Below are positions 6,191-11,107 of a stretch of 11,107 nt of DNA, piece after piece (the stretch's first letter is position 1; the number at the start of each line of letters is the position of its first letter). The notes beneath the pieces were generated by a model. That model did no database searches, had not been told where the DNA came from, and saw only the letters and a program-made list of their open reading frames with translations. Source of the DNA: Aureococcus anophagefferens (Eukaryota > Sar > Pelagophyceae > Pelagomonadales > Pelagomonadaceae); NCBI RefSeq assembly GCF_000186865.1, contig NW_008705579.1:744501-755607 (forward strand), given 5' to 3'. A program made the translations under genes and the position numbers.

Positions 6191-7884
6191 ATGGCGCGGC
6201 CCTGCTGCGCGCTGCTGCTGGTGCTGGCCGGCGGCGCGTTCGGCGCCTGGGAGCCGGAGATCGAGGCCAAGGGCCGGAGCTGGAACGCGCTCATCGAGCA
6301 GGAGCTGGACCGGTCCATGGCGCTCTACGAGCGGCCGGCGTCCCTCGACGCCGCCGAGGCGCTCCTGCTCGAGATCCTGGGCGACCCCTACCGCCTCGTG
6401 CTCGTCGTCGGCAACCGGCTCGTCGTCGACCGGCGGTTGCTGCTCCAAAAAAAGGGCATGCACCACATCGAGTTCCTCAAGTCCGTCATGGAGCGCGCGC
6501 CGCTCGACAACGTCGCGTACCAGTGGGAGTGGAACGCCGACGGCTTCAACAGCGAGGACCAGCTCGTGCGCGAGGGCTGCCCGACGCCGGCGAACATGCG
6601 CCTGAACCGCGTGAAGCCCAAGTCGAAGCTCCGGCAAAAGGACGCGACGCCGCTGCCGCGTTTGGTCATCGCGAAGCGCTACGGCTACGACCAGTGCGGC
6701 ATCCTCGTGCCGAACTGCTACTTCGACGACCTCACCAAGTGGGGCCGCCTCGCGGAGACGATCACCGACGTCGCCGCGGGCCTCCCCTTTGAAAAGCGCG
6801 ACGGCCGCGTCTTCTGGCGCGGGTCCATCCGCACGGAGCCGGACTGCGACGACGAGGCCGGCAACTTCGCGCGCACGGAGGCCGTGGCGCTGACGGCGGC
6901 GCACCCGGACGTCTTCGACGTCAAATGCCTCGAGTGCGACGTCCGCGACGAGGCGCGCCAGTTCCGCCCGGCGCGGGACGAGCGCGCGACGCGCCCACCT
7001 TCCAAGGCTCCGATCTCGGCCGGTTTCCTGTCGTTTCGGCTGATGTTTGGACGAGCGATCATCCCTCGGAACGGCCTCGACGCGTGGATGGGGTCTCCGG
7101 AACGCGCGCGTCGAAGCGACGTCGCGTCTCTCGCTTCCCGCGCAGGTTCTGCCCGCGCCACGTCTTCGCCGACGAGACGAAGCGGCACCTCGGGGACCTG
7201 AGGAAGCTCGGCGCGAGCCACGTCGACAAGTCGAGCTTCGGCCGCTACCAGTTCCAGCTCAACCTGCCCGGGTCCGTCTCCGGGAGCTACAGCCGGAACC
7301 TGAACCACCTCTGGCTCCTCGGCAGCGTCATCGCCATGTGGGACGCGCCCTACGTCGAGTGGTACTACCCGGCGCTCGCCGAGGGCGTCACGCACCTCGC
7401 GCTGAACCGCTCGACGGCCCTCGACGCCGTGCGCGACGTGCCGCGGCGCGCGGTCGAGACCATGCTCCGGAACGCGCGCGCGGTCTACGACCGGCTCCTC
7501 TGCCCCGACTGCCTCGCGGCCTACATGCGCACGCTCGTGCGGAAGATGCGGGCCTACTTCCGGCTCGGCGACGTCCTCGACGACCCCGACCGGCTCCGGC
7601 GCGTGCTCGAGCGCCTCGACGTCGCGTCGCTCGAGCTCGTCGAATTCACGATCCGCGAGAAGAAGATCCACATCAACTTCATCACGACGCGGAACCAGCT
7701 TTTGGAGTTGGCGGCCCACACGAACGACACGGCCGTCGAGGCGAAGCTCAACGACGCCAAGCCCTGGCGCCAGCGGCGCCGGGGCGACAAGGGCGGCACG
7801 TTCACGCTCGACGGCGGCGGCGGCCGGCGCCGGCCCGTCTCGCGCGCCGCGGCGGCGGGCCGGGGCCTCGCGGAATCGGACTAA
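6191..7884 (+). CDS. GT90/CAP10-like glycosyltransferase, copy 1
   Basis: Exons are 6191-6960 and 7146-7884 (502 residues), joined phase 2 to read ...CDVRDEAR-Q-FCPRHVF. A signal peptide (about 1-19, RPCCALLLVLAGGAFGA) sends it to the secretory pathway. The catalytic region resembles Glyco_transf_90/CAP10: FWRGSIRT (208-215), then FGRYQFQLNLPGSVSG (288-303), YSRNLNHLWLLGS (305-317) and YVEWYYPAL (326-334), followed by a Cys-rich LLCPDCL and a helical C-terminus. Family members (POGLUT, Cap10) transfer glucose or xylose to proteins or capsule glycans in the ER/Golgi; the acceptor here is unknown. The conserved N-terminal half (WNALIEQELDRSMALYERP, QWEWNADG, VREGCPTP, YFDDLTKWGR) is shared with the adjacent paralogue but not part of the GT90 core I recognise. 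The ending is Arg/Gly-rich. It forms a tandem pair with the gene at 8096. Confidence 0.85.
6961..7145 (+). mobile_element. Introner-type element C (185-nt GT-AG intron)
   Basis: The donor is GT at 6961, taken from the duplicated target GTTCCGCC (6961-6968). The acceptor CGCAG ends at 7145, and the second target copy GTTCTGCC is at 7146-7153 (7 of 8 identical; the match continues CG on both sides). The 177-bp insert (6969-7145) aligns end to end with element B in the same transcriptional orientation. Splicing joins CA to G (Gln) and restores the reading frame into the downstream GT90 half. The paralogue at 8096 has no intron at this position and is continuous across the equivalent CDVRDGAANPCDR. 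Confidence 0.92.
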
Positions 7885-8095
7885 CCAAACTCGGGGGTCG
7901 CCGAGGACGCGGGCGCACGACCCCGTCGGGCGGGCGCGCTCGTCGCGACGATGGCGCGGGGAAGTGCGTTCGTGCTTCGGAAGAATGCGGGTCGGCCTAC
8001 CCCTTGGCTCGCCATTACGCCTTGTGGAGAAGTACTTGCGTTGTCGATCGAGGCGCAGACGACGACCCGGGGCGGCGGCGCCGTCCCCGGCCACG
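7885..8095 (+). other. Intergenic spacer between tandem GT90 genes
   Basis: A 211-bp spacer that must hold the 3' end of copy 1 and the promoter of copy 2. Nothing recognisable is seen except GC-rich sequence with a less GC-rich stretch near 8010-8050. An in-frame ATG at 7964 precedes the chosen start of copy 2 but would place an Arg-rich tract before the signal peptide. Confidence 0.4.
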
Positions 8096-10083
8096 ATGCG
8101 CCTCTTCCACCGCGTCGCCGCCGTCCTGGCCCTCGCCGCCTGCGACGAGTCGCCGGACGCCTGGCGGGCGCGCATGGCCGCCGAGCTCGACCGGTCCCTC
8201 GCCCTCTACGCCAGGCCGAGGGACGCCGACGAGGCGGAGCAGCTCGTCCGGCGGCTCCTCGGGGACCCCTACCGGTCCGTGCTCGTGCTCCGGAACCGCC
8301 TCATCTTCGACCGGCGCCTCTTCTCGCGCGCCAAGGTCATGCACCACGTCGAGTTCGTCCGGAGCGTCATGGAGGCCGGCCCGAGCGACAACTTCGCGTA
8401 CCAGTTCGAGTGGAACGCGAACGGCGCCAACAGCGAGGACCAGCTTGTGCGCGAGGGCTGCCCGACGCCCGCGGCCATGCCCCGGCGGCGCGTCAAGCCC
8501 AAGTCCTGGGCCGCGCAGCCGCGGCAGTCGCCGATCCCGCGAGTCGTCATCGCGAAGCGCTACGGCGGCGGCCGGCGTCGCCGCTTCGCCCGCGGGCGCG
8601 CGCGCGACCGGTCCCGACATATGGCCTTCGTCTGCGCTCCGGCGAGCGCTCGACGAGAGCGACCGCGCGCGTCCGGACGCGAGCCGACGCCCCGCGCGAA
8701 AGAGGAACTCCGGCCGTTCGGTCGCGCGCCCCCCCGGACCGAACCTTCGGGCGCAGGCTACGAGCAGTGCGGCGTCATGATGCCCAACTGCTACTTCGAC
8801 GACGTCACGAAGTGGGGCCGGGTCGCGGCGGCGACGGCGCGCGCGGCGAACGCGACGCCGCTCGCGGACCGGGACCCGCGGCTCTTCTGGCGCGGCGCGA
8901 TCCGGACGCGCGACGACTGCGAGGACGAGTTCGGCAACTTCGCGCGCGCGGAGGCCGTCGCGCTGACGGCCCGCGACCCGGCGTCCTTCGACGTGCGCTG
9001 CCTCCAGTGCGACGTCCGCGACGGCGCCGCGAACCCCTGCGACCGGCCGGTCTTCTCCGCGGCGACGCGGCGCGACGTGCTGTCGCTCGGCCGCGCGGCC
9101 CACGCGAACCGGAGCGTCTACGGGGCCTACCAGTTCCAGCTGAACCTGCCGGGGTCCGTGTCCGGGAGCTACAGCCGGAACCTGAACCACCTCTGGCTCC
9201 TCGGCTCCGCCGTCGCGCTCTGGGACGCGCCCTACGTCGAGTGGTACTACCCGGCGCTCACGGCGGGCGTCACGCACCTCGCCGTGGACGCGGGGACCGC
9301 GCGGGCCGCGCTCGACGCCGCGCGGCGCCGCGCGCGAATCACCCGCCGGTCCGGCGCGTCCCGACCGAGCTTCGAAACGCTCGGCCGCGTCGACGTCGAT
9401 GCGGGTGATGTTTGGACGACTCGATGGCTCTCGGCGAGCGCTCGACGCACGGCCGAAGGGCTCGCGTCGCACCCGTCGCCTACGCGCGCGCCGGAGACGC
9501 GACGTCCGCGCAGGCGCGGCGCGACCCAGCGGCGCTCGCGCGGCTCGCGGCGAACGCGCGGCGGGTCCACGACGAGCTCCTCTGCCCCGCCTGCCTCGGC
9601 GCCTACTGGCGCGCCCTCGTGGCGAAGATGCGCGCCTACTTCTCCCTCGGGCTCGTCCTCGACGACCCCGCGCGGCTCCGGCGCGTCCTCGAGGCCCTCG
9701 GCGCGGGCGGCGCGCGCCTCGTGCAGCTCGCCGTCGGCGGCTTCGCGGGCGGCAGGACGCTCAACGCGTCGACGTCGACGGTGAGCCTGCGCTACGTCGT
9801 CGACTTCCCCGCCTTCGTCGACGACGTCGCGCCGCGGCCCGCGCCGCCGCCGCCGCCGCGGGGCCCGAGGCCCGCGCCCGAGGCCAAGGCCAAGCCGCCG
9901 CCGCCGAAGAAGAAGAAGAAGCCGCGGAAGCGCCGCGGCCACCAGTACTCGGCGAAGCGCAAGCAGGCCAACTTCAAGCTGAAGCTCGACGCCGTGCGCA
10001 ACAAGCGCGACGACGACGACGGCGCCTGGGGCGGCGAGCTCGAGGCGCTCCTCGAGCAGCACGGCGATCAGGGGGGGCTCTAA
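8096..10083 (+). CDS. GT90/CAP10-like glycosyltransferase, copy 2
   Basis: Exons are 8096-8558 (or 8564), 8757-9319 and 9514-10083, giving 531 or 533 residues. The ATG at 8096 starts a signal peptide (MRLFHRVAAVLALAAC). The protein is colinear with copy 1: QFEWNANG, VREGCPTP, YFDDVTKWGR, FWRGAIRT (~198-207), YQFQLNLPGSVSG (from ~279), NLNHLWLLGS, YVEWYYPAL and ELLCPACLGAYW. DNA at 7279-7323 and 9161-9205 is identical for 45 bases. The join at 9319/9514 gives LDA-ARRDPAALARLAANARRV, matching copy 1's LDAVRDVPRRAVETMLRNARAV. The C-terminus differs: a Pro-rich linker, then a strongly basic tail (PKKKKKPRKRRGHQ, SAKRKQ) and an acidic end. Function is inferred as for copy 1: a luminal glycosyltransferase of unknown acceptor. 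The basic tail is unusual for a secreted enzyme. Confidence 0.83.
8559..8756 (+). mobile_element. Introner-type element D, divergent (192- or 198-nt GC-AG intron)
   Basis: The intron falls between AKRY(G) and YEQCG of copy 2; copy 1 reads AKRYGYDQCG with no intron. The acceptor GCGCAG ends at 8756. The flanking 8-mers GCTACGGC (8559-8566) and GCTACGAG (8757-8764) share their first six bases, placing a GC donor at 8559 (splices to KRYEQCG). Alternatively, a GC donor at 8565 gives KRYGYEQCG, which matches copy 1 exactly. Both options are phase 1 and lengths divisible by three. Inside, GGCGAGCGCTCGACG (about 8641-8655) matches the core of element E, but the ends are not clearly similar to A, B, C or E, so D is a diverged or separate subfamily. 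Confidence 0.75.
9320..9513 (+). mobile_element. Introner-type element E (194-nt GC-AG intron)
   Basis: The donor is GC at 9320 within GCGCGGCG (9320-9327). The acceptor CGCGCAG ends at 9513, and a perfect second GCGCGGCG is at 9514-9521 (the match runs to nine bases). The 186-bp insert starts CCGCGCGCGAA and ends GTCCGCGCAG; its two ends are imperfect inverted repeats (CCGCGCG against CTGCGCGG). The core (GATGTTTGGACGACTCGATG, then GCGAGCGCTCGACGC) matches element A. The intron is phase 0; splicing restores the frame, which is otherwise broken by a length that is not a multiple of three. Copy 1 has no intron here. Confidence 0.9.
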
Positions 10084-10290
10084 ACGAGGGGGGGGGGCTG
10101 CACCGTCGTCCGCGCAGATATCGCCGGGCGAGCGCGTTTGGGGCATCTCGGGCGTTTTTTTACTACCAAATTCGCCTTCTCGCGAGTCGCACGCGCGCGC
10201 TTACATGTCCGGGGGGCGAGGCCGACGCCCGACCCGAGCGACCCCCGGCGAGACCTTTGTACTCGAGTTCTCAAAACACCTCCCGACGTC
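10084..10290. other. Non-coding stretch after GT90 copy 2
   Basis: It begins with a G10 run (10088-10097) a few bases after the stop. A T7 run near 10154 lies in an otherwise GC-rich sequence and may belong to the 3' UTR. No convincing gene is seen on either strand. Confidence 0.4.
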
Positions 10291-10400
10291 AGCATCTCGT
10301 GCGCCGCGGCGCGGGGGCGAGCGCTCTCGCGCCGTTTTTGGGGTTGTCTCGCGTTGCCCGCCCCCCCTCAGAGCGCATCGCCCGACGCGCGACTACGGGC
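10291..10400 (+). repeat. Imperfect ~110-bp direct repeat, copy 1
   Basis: This copy runs from GCATCTCGTGCGC through GCTCTCGCGCCGTTTT (10322-10337), GGGGTTG, TCGCGTTG, CCGCCCCCC and CTCAGAG to CATCGCCCG. The same succession of blocks recurs at about 10540-10650, with small substitutions and indels. It has no coding potential that I can support. It could be a dispersed element or a local duplication. Confidence 0.7.
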
Positions 10401-10539
10401 GGGACTTCGGAGGAACTATGTGCGAGCAGAGGGGTCGTGGGAGGTGTCGAGGTGCGCGAGTCGCTGTCGGGCGAGAGCTCACCGACCCGGCCAAATCGAT
10501 CAGGCACCAGCCTTGATGTCAACAGTCAGAACTGCTCAG

Positions 10540-10650
10540 GCATCACCGTCTCGCGCGCGCCGGCGCGGGCTTTGCGCGCGCTCTCGCGCCGTTTTAGGGG
10601 TTGGATCGCGTTGTCCGCCCCCCTCAGAGTCCATCGCCCGCCGCGCGCCT
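10540..10650 (+). repeat. Imperfect ~110-bp direct repeat, copy 2
   Basis: This copy matches 10291-10400 block by block: GCATCACCGTCTCGCGC, GCTCTCGCGCCGTTTT (10579-10594), AGGGGTTGGATCGCGTTG, CCGCCCCCCTCAGAG, CATCGCCCG. About 250 bp separate the starts of the two copies. The unit has no ORF of note. Confidence 0.7.
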
Positions 10651-10773
10651 CGGGGGGCGGCGCCGAAGGCGTTGAGCGCATCGAGGGCGCCCGAAGACGC
10701 CGTTGAGCTCGCAAAATCGTGCGCAAAAGCCCCCCGACGCGCGCCCGCCCACGCGTACCCGCCAACACTAGTG

Positions 10774-10868
10774 AAGGTCAGGCATCAGAGACCCAGAGAC
10801 TAGAGACCTGGGCATCGAGCATCAGACCTGGGTTTCAGACTAAGAGAGACCTGGGATTGAAACCCAGG
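10774..10868. repeat. GACCTGGG repeat cluster with 11-bp hairpin
   Basis: GACCTGGG occurs at 10805-10812, 10825-10832 and 10848-10855, among CATCAGAGACC-type variants. Perfect 11-bp arms CCTGGGTTTCA (10827-10837) and TGAAACCCAGG (10858-10868) flank a 20-nt loop. The base composition is less GC-rich than in the surrounding genes. It lies just downstream of the possible gene end at 10890 on the minus strand, so it could form a 3' UTR hairpin; this is inference. Confidence 0.6.
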
Positions 10869-10889
10869 CCCTCGAATTACGAAAAAAAC

Positions 10890-10991
10890 CTAGAAGTCGC
10901 CCAGGGCGTGGTCCAGGTCGCCGGCGGTGGGCCACAGGTGGACCACAATCACCTCCATCACCTTCAGCAGCAGCAGCAGCAGCAGCAGCGT

Positions 10992-11045
<54 letters not shown>

Positions 11046-11107
11046 GCGCGCGCGCGCGCGGGCATTCGAACCTACAATCAGACACAGAACGGCATAGGGA
11101 AGGCCAT
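10890..11107 (-). CDS. Possible 3' end of a gene entering from the right edge
   Basis: On the minus strand one frame is open from the window edge to TAG at 10892-10890. It reads GLPYAVLCLIVGSNARARA, then poly-Ala, Thr5 and Leu8 (from microsatellites), then KVMEVIVVHLWPTAGDLDHALGDF. The last ~22 residues have ordinary protein character. An AG acceptor at 11073-11072 (GATTGTAG) could begin a terminal exon at 11071. Another minus-strand frame is also open, giving Gly, Asp and Ala runs. The family is not recognised, and the microsatellites inside argue for caution. Confidence 0.3.
10965..11060 (+). repeat. Compound microsatellite (CAG)8-(GTC)n-(GCC)n-(CG)n
   Basis: Eight CAG units span 10965-10988. 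Five GTC-type units follow to about 11005, then a GCC run to about 11044, then an alternating CG run to 11060. The trinucleotide parts keep a frame; the dinucleotide part does not. It lies in the possible terminal exon on the minus strand. Confidence 0.9.

Noticed and set aside
6718..8175. 485-codon minus-strand frame
   Set aside because: It is antisense to the GT90 genes, has no motifs and is a by-product of GC bias.
7047..8780. Plus-strand open frame over both GT90 genes
   Set aside because: It is a low-complexity Arg/Ala/Pro/Ser shadow in a different frame from the conserved GT90 sequence.
10138..10803. Plus-strand open frames in the final intergenic kilobase
   Set aside because: They are compositionally odd, cross the two direct-repeat copies, and have no family resemblance or conserved motif.
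10965..11060. Microsatellite block as a CRISPR or structured repeat array
   Set aside because: It consists of simple tri- and dinucleotide runs without spacers.

Overview
This window looks like nuclear DNA from a GC-rich, gene-dense eukaryotic alga. The best guess is a pelagophyte such as Aureococcus, inferred from the style of the sequence and not proved. The reasons are strongly G/C-ending codons, eukaryotic domain combinations (SANT with an MBD-like segment, RING-MYND, CCCH zinc finger, GT90/CAP10), spliceosomal introns, gene ends only 38-43 bp apart, and two proteins whose N-termini resemble the signal-plus-transit leaders of secondary red plastids. I see no rRNA, tRNA or CRISPR.

Layout from left to right. 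A minus-strand chromatin-type gene (SANT plus MBD-like) runs off the left edge. A 274-bp divergent promoter separates it from a plus-strand OB-fold/CCCH/methyltransferase gene. That gene converges on a minus-strand plastid-type flavin reductase of the pKIWI502 kind. A 105-bp divergent promoter follows, then a plus-strand RING-MYND gene with 51-bp internal repeats, which converges on a minus-strand rhomboid protease. A 234-bp divergent promoter leads to two tandem plus-strand GT90/CAP10-like glycosyltransferase paralogues. The last kilobase is repeat-rich and mostly non-coding, with a possible 3' end of another minus-strand gene at the right edge.

The most striking content is a set of five introns, each about 185-198 bp (one cut by the left edge), lying in three genes. 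At least four are copies of related sequences inserted in the same orientation relative to transcription. Each ends in a C-A-G acceptor carried by the element. Each is flanked by an approximately 8-bp duplication whose upstream copy supplies the GT or GC donor. This is the architecture of introner elements: short non-autonomous DNA transposons that create introns and are reported from Aureococcus and Micromonas. Here they split into two clear subfamilies (A/E and B/C) plus one divergent member (D). Three of the five appear to use GC donors. The two GT90 paralogues share no intron position, so their three introns were gained after the tandem duplication.

Exon joins were set from protein continuity, paralogue alignment and the target-site duplications. 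No transcript data were available.
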